From positions 487,376 to 551,375 of the forward strand of contig NZ_FNZF01000001.1 in NCBI RefSeq assembly GCF_900109165.1: a DNA stretch of 64,000 nt, read 5' to 3'. Within the stretch, counting starts at the first letter, position 1. Every line of letters starts with the position of its first letter. The notes under the pieces are model-generated. The model saw nothing but the letters and a program-made list of their open reading frames with translations, made no database searches and was not told the origin of the DNA. Shown here one piece after another: positions 25,383 to 33,575 of the stretch. The DNA comes from Bhargavaea ginsengi. Its GTDB lineage: Bacteria; Bacillota; Bacilli; Bacillales_A; Planococcaceae. Position numbers and translations under genes: made by a program.

Positions 25383-25985
25383 ATGATTACGATTGCACTC
25401 TCTAAAGGCCGCCAGCTCAAGGATTTCCTCGCCTATCTGGACGAAAACGGCCATCCCCGCTGGCACGGCGCACTCAAAGCCGCCCAGCGCGAACTGCTTG
25501 TCGAGGCAAACGGCATCCGCTTTCTCCTCGTAAAGGGAGATGACGTTCCGATCTATGTCGAGGAAGGCATCGCGGATCTCGGCATCACAGGGAGCGACAT
25601 CCTCGCCGAGTACGACGCAGACGTGAACGAGCTGCTGGAGCTGCCGTTCGGCTACTGCCACTTCGCCATTGCTTCGAAGGAGGAGCTCCCTGAATACCGG
25701 ACAATCGCCACAAAATATGTCAACTACTCCCGTTCCGTCTTTGAGCGGTCCGAAAAGCCCGTCAAGATTATCAAGCTGAACGGCTCGGTCGAGCTTGCAG
25801 CAGTGATCGGCATGGCTGATGCAATCGTCGACATCGTCCAGTCCGGCGAAACGCTCCGGATGAATGGCCTTCAGGAGCGTGTCCGTCTCGATGAAATCAG
25901 TGCGCGACTGATTGCGAACAAGCATGCGTTTTTTACGAAATCAGCGGAAATCCGCTCATTTATGAACGAATTGAAGGTGAACTGA
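25383..25985 (+). CDS. hisG: ATP phosphoribosyltransferase, short-form catalytic subunit
   Basis: First committed step of histidine synthesis: ATP plus PRPP to phosphoribosyl-ATP. 200 residues, the short form that lacks the ACT-like regulatory domain and needs HisZ. DLGITGSDILAEYDADV and IATKYVNYSRSVFER are family blocks; the PRPP loop is around GMADAIVDIVQSGETLRMNGL. GGATG precedes the ATG. The 92-nt gap behind hisZ holds a small hairpin (CGGGCAG with CTGCCCG) and no gene. Confidence 0.95.
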   Translation: MITIALSKGRQLKDFLAYLDENGHPRWHGALKAAQRELLVEANGIRFLLVKGDDVPIYVEEGIADLGITGSDILAEYDADVNELLELPFGYCHFAIASKEELPEYRTIATKYVNYSRSVFERSEKPVKIIKLNGSVELAAVIGMADAIVDIVQSGETLRMNGLQERVRLDEISARLIANKHAFFTKSAEIRSFMNELKVN

Positions 25986-27233
25986 ATGCAGACCGCACAA
26001 CAATTCAAGCAATCCTACCGCCCTGCCGGTGAGGACAACCACGACATCGCAGGCAGAGTACTGGACATCATCCGCGACGTCCGCCAAAACGGAGATACGG
26101 CCCTTGCCCGCTACACCAAGCAGTTTGACGGCGAGGGCTCGGAAGTCCGGAAAATTTCGGCTGAAGAACTGAAATCTGCATATGAATCGATTTCGGCAGA
26201 ACTCCGTCAAGCCCTCATCGCCGCTAAGGAAAACATCGAAGCGTACCAGTCCAAGATCAAATGGCAGCCTGCTGAACCCGAGGGCTTTTATCCCGTATTC
26301 CATCCGATCGGCCGAGTCGGCATCTACGTGCCCGGCGGCAAGGCGAATTATCCGTCGACGGTCCTCATGACGGCAATCCCCGCGAAAGTTGCGGGCGTCC
26401 GGAGCATCACCGTTGTCACCCCGCCCCCGGGCAACTCGGCAACCCTTGCCGCCTGTTACCTGTGCGGCGTCGACCATGTGTATACGGTCGGCGGCGTCCA
26501 GGGCATCGCCGCTCTCGCCTACGGGACGGAGACAATCGAACGGGTCGACAAGATCTGCGGACCTGGGAATGCGTACGTCGCGATGGCGAAAAAGCTCGTT
26601 TACGGCGATGTCGGCATTGATTCCGTCGCGGGTCCAAGCGAGCTTGCGATCGTCGTGGACAAGTCGTCTAATGCAGAGTGGGCAGCGCTCGACCTGCTTG
26701 CACAGGCAGAGCACGATGAGCAGGCACGCACCTATCTCATTTCTCTGGACCGTGACAAGCTTGAGGAAGTCGGGCGGCTTGCTGTCCGGTTTGCCGAGGA
26801 AGCGCCGCGAAGCGAAATCATCAAAAAGAGCCTCACAGACAATCACTGGGCGATTCTCGCAGAAAACCGTGACGAAGCGGTGGAACTCCTGAACTTCATC
26901 GCACCGGAGCACGCAGCCGTGCAGACGGAAGATGCCGAAAGCTATGCGGAAGACGTGACCAATGCCGGCGCCCTATTTGTCGGCGGGTATTCCCCGGAAG
27001 CGGTCGGCGACTATTCTGCCGGGCCAAGCCACGTGCTCCCGACCGGAGGCAACGCCCGCTTCCAATCAGGCCTGTCCGTGAACGATTTCCTGACGGCGAA
27101 TGCGGTCATCCGCGTTGATCAGGCGGACTACCGCCGCTATGCCGAGGCAGGAATCCCGATTGCCAGGGCCGAAGAACTGTATGCACACGCGGCTTCGATG
27201 GAAGCCCGCCTGAACGGAGGTAGTGACGACTGA
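25986..27233 (+). CDS. hisD: Histidinol dehydrogenase
   Basis: Zinc enzyme that oxidises histidinol to histidine in two NAD-dependent steps. 415 residues. IYVPGGKANYPSTVLMTAIPAKVAGV, GPGNAYVAMAKKLVYG, DSVAGPSELAIV, the zinc-ligand region AQAEHDEQA and GPSHVLPTGGNARF are visible. The start codon directly abuts the hisG stop (TGAATG) with GAAGGTGA upstream. Confidence 0.96.
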   Translation: MQTAQQFKQSYRPAGEDNHDIAGRVLDIIRDVRQNGDTALARYTKQFDGEGSEVRKISAEELKSAYESISAELRQALIAAKENIEAYQSKIKWQPAEPEGFYPVFHPIGRVGIYVPGGKANYPSTVLMTAIPAKVAGVRSITVVTPPPGNSATLAACYLCGVDHVYTVGGVQGIAALAYGTETIERVDKICGPGNAYVAMAKKLVYGDVGIDSVAGPSELAIVVDKSSNAEWAALDLLAQAEHDEQARTYLISLDRDKLEEVGRLAVRFAEEAPRSEIIKKSLTDNHWAILAENRDEAVELLNFIAPEHAAVQTEDAESYAEDVTNAGALFVGGYSPEAVGDYSAGPSHVLPTGGNARFQSGLSVNDFLTANAVIRVDQADYRRYAEAGIPIARAEELYAHAASMEARLNGGSDD

Positions 27234-27805
27234 TGGCAAGTTATGAACGCAAGACCAAAGAAACCGAAATCCGCATGGAACTCAATAAAGGAACCGGCGA
27301 ATCCTCAATCGCAACGGGCGTCGGATTCCTCGACCATATGCTGACGCTGTTCGCATTCCACTCCGGCCTTGAAATCGATGTTGAAGTGAACGGAGACACC
27401 CAGGTCGACGATCACCATACGACGGAAGACACGGGCATCGTGCTCGGCCAACTGCTCCGTGAAGTGATGGGCGACAAATCCGACATCCGCCGCTACGGCA
27501 CCTCCTATGTCCCGATGGACGAAACGCTCACCCGCACCGTCATCGATATCAGCGGACGCCCTTACCTGAGCTTTAATGCGGAGATCTCCAGGGAAAAAGT
27601 CGGCACCTTCGACACCGAGCTGACGGAAGAATTTTTCCGCGGTCTCGTCATGAACGCGGGGCTCACCGTCCACATGGACCTGATCCGCGGCGGCAACGCC
27701 CACCACGAGATCGAGTCGTTCTTTAAGTCGTTTGCACGCGCGCTGCGCGAAGCGATGCAGCCGGGCGACGGACGGCTTGCTTCTACGAAGGGGCTCCTTG
27801 CATGA
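27233..27805 (+). CDS. hisB: Imidazoleglycerol-phosphate dehydratase
   Basis: Manganese enzyme that dehydrates imidazoleglycerol phosphate to imidazole acetol phosphate. 190 residues, the monofunctional form without fused phosphatase; HisJ supplies the phosphatase. Two metal motifs DDHHTTEDTG and GGNAHHEIES, with GVGFLDHML at the N-terminus. Start overlaps the hisD stop by one base, end overlaps hisH by 4 nt. Confidence 0.96.
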   Translation: MASYERKTKETEIRMELNKGTGESSIATGVGFLDHMLTLFAFHSGLEIDVEVNGDTQVDDHHTTEDTGIVLGQLLREVMGDKSDIRRYGTSYVPMDETLTRTVIDISGRPYLSFNAEISREKVGTFDTELTEEFFRGLVMNAGLTVHMDLIRGGNAHHEIESFFKSFARALREAMQPGDGRLASTKGLLA

Positions 27806-28449
27806 ACACTCGTGAAACAGCTGCTGCAGAACTGACGGACGGACGCCGCATCGCCATCGTCGACTACGGCCTCGGCAATGTCGCGAACGTCCGGCGTGCA
27901 CTGGAATTCCTCGGCCACCGGGTGGAGCTGACGAAGGATCCGGATGTGCTCCGCGGGGCGGATGTCCTCATCCTCCCGGGCGTCGGCCACTTTGCCGATG
28001 CGATGAAGCGGCTCGAAGCCGATGGGCTCATCCCGTTGCTGACCGAACTCAAAGAAGAAAAGCCTTTCATCGGAATCTGCCTCGGCATGCAGCTTTTGTT
28101 CGAACACAGCGAGGAAGGAGATGTCGACGGGCTCGGGTTCATCCCCGGTGCAATCACTCGGATTGAAACCCGCCTCCCGGTCCCCCACCTCGGCTGGAAC
28201 GCACTAGCAAGTGACCGGCCTGAACTGGACGGCAAGGACATGTACTTTATTCACACCTATAAAGCGGCACCCGGGCCACACACGGTCGCGACAGCCGACT
28301 ACGGCGGCGAGACTGTCACAGCGCTCGTGCAAAGCGGACAGCTGATCGGCATCCAGTTCCACCCCGAAAAAAGCGGGGACGCGGGACTCATATTGCTGCA
28401 GCAGGCCGTAACCGGAGGGTTTAGAGAGAAAGAGGAGGCATCCGAATGA
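27802..28449 (+). CDS. hisH: Imidazole glycerol phosphate synthase, glutaminase subunit
   Basis: Class I glutamine amidotransferase that passes ammonia to HisF. 215 residues. Nucleophile Cys in GICLGMQLLFEHSEEG, His and Glu of the triad in GIQFHPEKSG, and oxyanion region LPGVGHFADAM. Has an N-terminal extension of about 14 residues before the first strand (RIAIVDYGLGNV). Overlaps hisB and hisA by 4 nt each. Confidence 0.95.
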   Translation: MNTRETAAAELTDGRRIAIVDYGLGNVANVRRALEFLGHRVELTKDPDVLRGADVLILPGVGHFADAMKRLEADGLIPLLTELKEEKPFIGICLGMQLLFEHSEEGDVDGLGFIPGAITRIETRLPVPHLGWNALASDRPELDGKDMYFIHTYKAAPGPHTVATADYGGETVTALVQSGQLIGIQFHPEKSGDAGLILLQQAVTGGFREKEEASE

Positions 28450-29150
28450 TCGAGATTTGGCCGGCGATAGACATTATCGATTCACAGAACGTCCGCCTGA
28501 CTGAAGGCGACTATGATACAAAAGCGGCGATGGGCCGCACCCCGCTTGAAGCGGTGGCCTTTTACTCCGAACAGCCGCGTGTCGGGCGCATCCACACTGT
28601 TGACCTGATCGGAGCAAAAGAAAAAAAGCCCGCTGAGATGGACCTGTTCCGCGATATCATCAGGGCTACGCAGATCCCTGTCGAAATCGGTGGCGGCATC
28701 CGCTCCGAACAGACGATCCAAGAATACCTCGACATGGGTGCAGGCTATCTGATCATCGGCACAAAAGGCTTGACCGAACCCGGCTGGCTGATTGAAATGA
28801 GCCGGAAATACCCGGGCAAGCTGATGCTCGGACTGGACGCCCGCGGCGACAAAGTTGCTTTGAACGGCTGGCTTGAAACCGCAGAGACCACCGTTTTTGA
28901 AATGCTGGAACGCCTGGACGGAGCTGAAATCGGAGGCGTCATCTATACCGACATCGCCCGCGACGGCCGCATGGAAGGACCGAACGTGGAAATGACCGGC
29001 AAATTGGCGAAGGCTTCGAAATGGCCGGTCACCGCATCCGGAGGCGTCCGGAACGGCAGCGACCTTGCCGCTCTTGAAGCGGAAGGTGTTTTTGCTGCGA
29101 TTGTCGGAAAAGCGGCAAATACGGATGAGTTTTGGGAGAGCATCCGGTGA
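28446..29150 (+). CDS. hisA: ProFAR isomerase
   Basis: Beta/alpha-barrel isomerase for phosphoribosylformimino-AICAR phosphate. 234 residues. The catalytic Asp is in WPAIDIIDSQNVRL, the second in VIYTDIARDGRMEGPN; phosphate sites EIGGGIRS and TASGGVRNGSDL. GGAGG 7 nt before the ATG. After its TGA the same frame stays open for 48 more codons through the 21-nt repeat array; I regard this as incidental. Confidence 0.95.
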   Translation: MIEIWPAIDIIDSQNVRLTEGDYDTKAAMGRTPLEAVAFYSEQPRVGRIHTVDLIGAKEKKPAEMDLFRDIIRATQIPVEIGGGIRSEQTIQEYLDMGAGYLIIGTKGLTEPGWLIEMSRKYPGKLMLGLDARGDKVALNGWLETAETTVFEMLERLDGAEIGGVIYTDIARDGRMEGPNVEMTGKLAKASKWPVTASGGVRNGSDLAALEAEGVFAAIVGKAANTDEFWESIR

Positions 29151-29164
29151 AGGCTCGGCGAACT

Positions 29165-29260
29165 GAATGACGAGATTGGGCGCGTGAATGACGAAACTGC
29201 GGGCCCGAATGACGAAACCGATTGTGTGAATGACGAAACCGGACTCTTCAACAATAAAAC
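29165..29260. repeat. 21-nt array A (core GAATGACGAAAC) between hisA and hisF
   Basis: Four units begin at 29165, 29186, 29207 and 29228, exactly 21 nt apart, sharing GAATGACGARAYY with 8-9 variable bases between. A decayed fifth unit begins at 29249. It is inside the his operon, so it is transcribed. Same core as array D at 48.1 kb. Confidence 0.85.
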
Positions 29261-29293
29261 AGGTACCAATATGCAGATGAAAGGAGTGTCACC

Positions 29294-30082
29294 ATGATCA
29301 AAAAACGCATCATCCCCTGCCTCGACGTAAAAGATGGCCGGGTCGTCAAGGGCATCAACTTCAAAGGGCTCCGCGACGTTGGAGACCCGGTGGAAATGGC
29401 CGCCCGCTATAATGCGGCAGGCGCTGATGAACTCGTCTTCCTCGATGTCTCCGCAACTGACGAAGGCCACGACCTCATGCTCGACGTCATCAAGCGCACG
29501 GCGGAGGTGCTGTTCATCCCTCTCGCCATTGGCGGAGGCATCCGTACGGCGGACGATATCGGGCGCCTGCTCAAGGCGGGTGCTGACAAAGTCAGCATCA
29601 ACTCCGCGGCACTTGCCCGTCCTGAGCTGATCCGCGAGGCGGCGGAACGGTTCGGCAGCCAGTGCGTCTGCCTGTCGGTAGATGCCGGCTGGGACGAGGA
29701 AGCGCAGGACTGGTTCTGCTTTACCCACGGAGGCAAGAAAAAAACTGATATCCGCGTTCTCGACTGGGTCACCGAAGGCGAAAAGCTGGGTGCCGGGGAG
29801 ATCCTCCTGACTAGCATGGAAGGCGACGGAACGAAGGACGGTTTCGACCTCCCCCTCTTGAAAGCCGTGGAAAAAGCGGTCACCATCCCGGTCATTGCAT
29901 CCGGCGGCGCCGGGAGTGCCGATGACTTTGTCGAGCTGTTCCGCGAAACAGATGTGTCTGCAGGCCTTGCTGCATCCATCTTCCACAACGAAGAAACGAC
30001 CGTCGGTGAAGTGAAATCCCTCCTATCGGATGCCGGCATTCCGGTCCGCCTGACGGCCGGAGGTGTGCCGAATGAAGCCTGA
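29294..30082 (+). CDS. hisF: Imidazole glycerol phosphate synthase, cyclase subunit
   Basis: Beta/alpha-barrel partner of HisH that closes the imidazole ring and releases AICAR. 262 residues. [18 protein letters not shown] with the first catalytic Asp, [15 protein letters not shown] with the second, phosphate sites [11 protein letters not shown] and [18 protein letters not shown] before the ATG. Separated from hisA by the 143-nt repeat-bearing gap; all other joints in the operon are tight. Overlaps hisI by 11 nt. Confidence 0.96.
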   Translation: MIKKRIIPCLDVKDGRVVKGINFKGLRDVGDPVEMAARYNAAGADELVFLDVSATDEGHDLMLDVIKRTAEVLFIPLAIGGGIRTADDIGRLLKAGADKVSINSAALARPELIREAAERFGSQCVCLSVDAGWDEEAQDWFCFTHGGKKKTDIRVLDWVTEGEKLGAGEILLTSMEGDGTKDGFDLPLLKAVEKAVTIPVIASGGAGSADDFVELFRETDVSAGLAASIFHNEETTVGEVKSLLSDAGIPVRLTAGGVPNEA

Positions 30083-30695
30083 CTTTTCCAAGGGGCTCAT
30101 CCCGGCAGTGCTCCAGCACTGGACGGACCACACCGTCCTCATGCTCGGCTACATGAACGAGGAAGCCTACGAGAAGACGCTTGAAGACGGCGTCGTCTGG
30201 TTTTACTCCCGCAGCAAGGAACGCCTCTGGAAAAAGGGCGAATCCAGCGGACATGTCCAGCGTGTCAAATCGATGACGCTTGACTGCGACGATGACACCC
30301 TCCTGATCCAAGTGGAACCGATGGGCCCTACATGCCACACCGGAACGAAAAGCTGCTTCGGTGATGAACCTGCTTCCCCGCTTCTTTCGCTCGAAGCCAT
30401 GATCCGTGACCGCCAGGCAGAATCGGATGAGGGCTCGTATACCAACTACTTGCTCGGCAAGGGGCTCGACAAGATTGCCAAGAAATTTGGCGAGGAAAGC
30501 TTCGAAGTCGTCATTGCGGCGATGAAGCGCGACCGAGAAGAGCTGAAAAACGAGACCGCCGACCTGCTCTATCACCTGTTTGTCCTGCTGCATGAGCAGG
30601 GCATCGATTTCAGTGAAGTCGAGCAGGTGCTACATGAGCGCCATTCCAAGAAAAACAACTTCAAGGGTGAGCGGCAGGACGTGGAGAACTGGTGA
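30072..30695 (+). CDS. hisIE: Bifunctional phosphoribosyl-AMP cyclohydrolase/phosphoribosyl-ATP pyrophosphatase
   Basis: Steps two and three of histidine synthesis in one chain of 207 residues. The N-terminal HisI domain (to about 110) has [34 protein letters not shown] and the metal site LDCDDDTLL with [12 protein letters not shown]. The C-terminal HisE domain has [21 protein letters not shown] and [18 protein letters not shown] 30072 has GGAGG 8 nt upstream; a GTG at 30063 is less likely. Last gene of the operon. Confidence 0.95.
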   Translation: MKPDFSKGLIPAVLQHWTDHTVLMLGYMNEEAYEKTLEDGVVWFYSRSKERLWKKGESSGHVQRVKSMTLDCDDDTLLIQVEPMGPTCHTGTKSCFGDEPASPLLSLEAMIRDRQAESDEGSYTNYLLGKGLDKIAKKFGEESFEVVIAAMKRDREELKNETADLLYHLFVLLHEQGIDFSEVEQVLHERHSKKNNFKGERQDVENW

Positions 30696-30776
30696 GTCGC
30701 TGACATATCGGAGTGAAACGTTGCGATACTAAGCTGAAACGTTGCGATACTCCATTGAAACGTTAACAAAATGCAA
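30693..30776. repeat. 21-nt array B (core TGAAACGTTGCGATACT) after hisIE
   Basis: Units begin at 30714, 30735 and 30756, exactly 21 nt apart; the first two share 17 of 17 bases, the third keeps TGAAACGTT. A decayed unit can be read from the hisIE stop codon (30693). It lies in the 3' untranslated part of the his transcript before the terminator. Confidence 0.8.
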
Positions 30777-30785
30777 CTCCATCTA

Positions 30786-30813
30786 AAAAGGACCGGCAGC
30801 CGCCGGTCCTTTT
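30786..30813. terminator. Bidirectional terminator between hisIE and the acyl-CoA ligase gene
   Basis: Perfect 12-bp stem AAAAGGACCGGC (30786-30797) with its complement (30802-30813), 4-nt loop, T-run on both strands. Confidence 0.92.
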
Positions 30814-30827
30814 CGTTGTATCCCGTC

Positions 30828-32333
30828 TTATGCCTTCGCTTCTTCCGCTTTCGGGCGAAGCGTATGTTTCAGAACCTTGCCTGAAGCATTCCGTGGGAGC
30901 ACATCCAGGAACTCTACTTCTGCAGGGAGTTTGAATTTCGCGAGGTTTTGGGCGCAGTATTCGAAAATCTGCTCCTCGCCGAGTTCCTTCCCTTCCTTAA
31001 CCACCACAAACGCTTTTGGCACCTCACCATAAACCGGGTGCGGGACGCCGACAACTGCGGCTTCAAGCACTTCGGGAATCTGGAACAGCACTTCCTCCAC
31101 CTCGAGCGGATAAATGTTTTCCCCGCCGCGGATGATCATGTCCTTTTTGCGGTCAACGATATACAGCAGCCCGTCCTCATCGGTGCGCCCGAGGTCGCCC
31201 GAATACATCCAGCCGTCCCGGATCGTGCGGGCGGTTTCTTCTTCGTTTTTCAGGTAACCTTTCATGACCTGAGGACCCTTCACAACGATTTCACCGACCT
31301 GCCCCGGCGGGAGCGTGCGCCCCTCTTCATCGACGACACGCACTTCCGTTCTCGGAAGTGCCTCGCCGACCGACCCGATCTTATCGAGAGCGTAATGGTC
31401 TTTCAGCGTCGTTGCTGCAGGCGTATTTTCCGTCTGGCCGTAAAGGTTCTGGACCTTCACGCCAGGGAAAATCTCTTTCAGCTTTTTCACGAGTTCGTAC
31501 GGCATCGGTGCCGCGCCGTAGCAGAACAGCCGCAGGTCCGGGACATTGAGTTCCCCGATATCCGGACGGTTCAGGAGAATCGCAAACATCGCCGGCACAC
31601 CAAAGAACATCGTCGCCCGGCTTTCCTCGAGTGTCTTCACTGTCCTGTCCGGCGAGAAGGCCGTCTCGATAATGAGCGAGCCGCCACTGACCGACACGGC
31701 GTTCATGAACACATGGCTTGCCGCGCAATGGAACAGCGGGGTCGTAATCTGCATCTGGTCAGCAGAGGTGACGTCCATCGCCTCTGCCCAGATTTCCGCC
31801 GTCTCCAGGAGATTCCGGTGCGTCAGCATGACGCCCTTCGGTTTGCCGGTCGTCCCGGACGTATACATGATGACAGCCGTCTCGTCGGCCTTCGGATCCA
31901 CCGGTTCGGGGATGAGTGATCCGTCTTCGAGTATGGCATCGAACTCCCCGGAGACGCCAATCTCCAGAACTTCCCGGAAAGATACGCCCGTATCGTCCGC
32001 CGTTTTCCGGAGCACTTCGTCCACAATCAGCGACTTGGCTTCAGAGTGCTCGAAGATATAGCCGATTTCCCTGGCTGTGAGCTTCGTATTGACCGGCATG
32101 AGAATGAACCCGCCGAGCTGAACGCCGAAATAGGCGGCCACAAACGAGTCCGAATTTCCTGCAAGCAGCGCAATCACATCCCCCGGCTTATAGCCCTTCC
32201 GCTGGAAATAGGCAGCCACCCGTTCCGCCCTTTCCCGGAATTCCCCGTACGTCCACTCTCTTCCCTCGAACGAGGTATACACCTTATCGGGCTGTGACTT
32301 TCCGTACCCGACGACCTTTTGGGGCATGAACAT
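30828..32333 (-). CDS. Fatty-acyl-CoA synthetase (AMP-forming)
   Basis: ANL-superfamily ligase that activates a carboxylic acid with ATP and CoA. About 501 residues. P-loop YTSGTTGKPKGVML (about residue 170), adenine motif NLYGQTENTPA, hinge YSGDLGRTDEDGLLYIVDRKKDMI, and the catalytic Lys region PRNASGKVLKHTLR near the C-terminus. I start at the second ATG, with GGAG 9 nt upstream. A 15-bp interrupted palindrome TTATCT-GTT-AGATAA (32350-32364) lies between a possible -10 and the start and may be an operator. Monocistronic. Chain length of the substrate is unknown. Confidence 0.92.
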   Translation of the reverse strand: MFMPQKVVGYGKSQPDKVYTSFEGREWTYGEFRERAERVAAYFQRKGYKPGDVIALLAGNSDSFVAAYFGVQLGGFILMPVNTKLTAREIGYIFEHSEAKSLIVDEVLRKTADDTGVSFREVLEIGVSGEFDAILEDGSLIPEPVDPKADETAVIMYTSGTTGKPKGVMLTHRNLLETAEIWAEAMDVTSADQMQITTPLFHCAASHVFMNAVSVSGGSLIIETAFSPDRTVKTLEESRATMFFGVPAMFAILLNRPDIGELNVPDLRLFCYGAAPMPYELVKKLKEIFPGVKVQNLYGQTENTPAATTLKDHYALDKIGSVGEALPRTEVRVVDEEGRTLPPGQVGEIVVKGPQVMKGYLKNEEETARTIRDGWMYSGDLGRTDEDGLLYIVDRKKDMIIRGGENIYPLEVEEVLFQIPEVLEAAVVGVPHPVYGEVPKAFVVVKEGKELGEEQIFEYCAQNLAKFKLPAEVEFLDVLPRNASGKVLKHTLRPKAEEAKA

Positions 32334-32458
32334 AGGCATTCTCTCCTTTTTATCTGTTAGATAATTAAAACTATTCTATATTCCACAGATGGATTCCTGC
32401 CATTCACTCATCGTTTATGGTATTTCAAACAGTTTTTTGCTGGATTCCTTTTGCAAAC

Positions 32459-32491
32459 AAAAAAGGCTATTCCCGCTCACACGGGATAGCC
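32459..32491 (-). terminator. Terminator of the predicted organophosphate operon
   Basis: Stem GGCTATCCCG/CGGGAATAGCC (32465-32475 with 32482-32491), then TTTTTT on the minus strand, just behind the ATPase gene. Confidence 0.88.
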
Positions 32492-32498
32492 CTCATGA

Positions 32499-33575
32499 TC
32501 ACCAGTATCCCACTTCTGCCTTTGCCGGGGATGAATGTGCCGGGGTTGGTCTGTATTGCAGAACGACAGGGTCGCCTACACTCAGCCGGCCGGCAAGGCC
32601 TGTCACCAGGTCCACCGTCTGCTTTCCGACGTCAATCGAATAATGGATCTCCCTTCCCTGGTAAAGCACATTCCGAACCGTTCCGCGGATGCCTTCGCCG
32701 GTGCCGAATGCCAGTTGTTCAGGACGAAGCGGGCATAGGCCGGTTTCACGGAAGGCCGGTCCGACATCCGGAACGTTCCACGCGAGCTCTGGACTTCCGA
32801 ACGGATGGAAGCGGCTGCCCTTCCAGTCCCCCGGTATCAGGTTCGCCTTCCCGATGAATGTCGCGACAAATGGGGTTTCAGGCCGGGAATAGATCTCTTC
32901 CGGTGTCCCTGCCTGCTCGATTTTGCCGCCGTTCATGACGATGATCCGGTCAGCCATCGCGAGTGCTTCATCCTGGTCGTGCGTGACATAGACGATGGAT
33001 GTCCCTGTCTGGCGGTGGATCGTCTGGATTTCATTCCGCAGTTCAAGCCGGAGACGGGCATCGAGGCTTGAGAGCGGCTCATCCATGAGTAGAAGTGATG
33101 GGTTTGGCGCAAGTGCACGGGCAATGGCGACACGTTGTTTCTGGCCGCCTGACAGTTCTGACGGCATGCGGCTGCCGTATTGGGCAAGGCCGACCATCGA
33201 GAGCATCTGCCGGACCCTGCCGGCGTTTTCCCTCTTCAGCACTGGGTCGATAAACCGGTGGTGGCGGAGCGGGAAGGCGACCTGTTCGCTGACAGTCATA
33301 TGCGGCCAGAGTGCGAATGACTGGAACACCATGCCAAGATCCCGTTTTTCGGGAGGTACGGCGATGCCAGCGTTCGCTACCGTACTTCCGCCCATCCGGA
33401 TCTCGCCCGCGGATGGCGTCTCGAATCCCGCGATCAGCCGAAGGAGTGTTGTCTTGCCGCAACCGGATGGTCCGACGATGGCGACGAACTCCCCTTCACC
33501 GATCTCAAGGTCGATGCCTTTCAGTGCATCCGTCTCCCCGAATGTTTTCCAGATGCCGGCCAGTTCTGTTTTCAT
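32499..33575 (-). CDS. ABC transporter ATP-binding protein (FbpC/AfuC/PhnT type)
   Basis: Cytoplasmic ATPase of the importer, 358 residues. Walker A GPSGCGKTTLLRLIAGFE, signature LSGGQKQRVAIARAL, Walker B LLLMDEPLSSLDARLR, His switch VTHDQDEAL, and a C-terminal TOBE-type domain. The subfamily serves ferric iron, hexose phosphates (AfuABC), 2-aminoethylphosphonate (PhnSTUV) and others. Overlaps the permease stop as ATGA. The operon partners here are all phosphate-ester enzymes, which argues for an organophosphate rather than iron. Confidence 0.92.
   Translation of the reverse strand: MKTELAGIWKTFGETDALKGIDLEIGEGEFVAIVGPSGCGKTTLLRLIAGFETPSAGEIRMGGSTVANAGIAVPPEKRDLGMVFQSFALWPHMTVSEQVAFPLRHHRFIDPVLKRENAGRVRQMLSMVGLAQYGSRMPSELSGGQKQRVAIARALAPNPSLLLMDEPLSSLDARLRLELRNEIQTIHRQTGTSIVYVTHDQDEALAMADRIIVMNGGKIEQAGTPEEIYSRPETPFVATFIGKANLIPGDWKGSRFHPFGSPELAWNVPDVGPAFRETGLCPLRPEQLAFGTGEGIRGTVRNVLYQGREIHYSIDVGKQTVDLVTGLAGRLSVGDPVVLQYRPTPAHSSPAKAEVGYW

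Noticed and set aside
25956-26912. Long open frame opposite hisD
   Set aside because: Shadow of hisD in a GC-rich region; no domain and no ribosome site.
30948-31919. Long open frame opposite the acyl-CoA ligase gene
   Set aside because: Antisense shadow of a GC-rich gene; low-complexity His/Arg-rich translation, no ribosome site.
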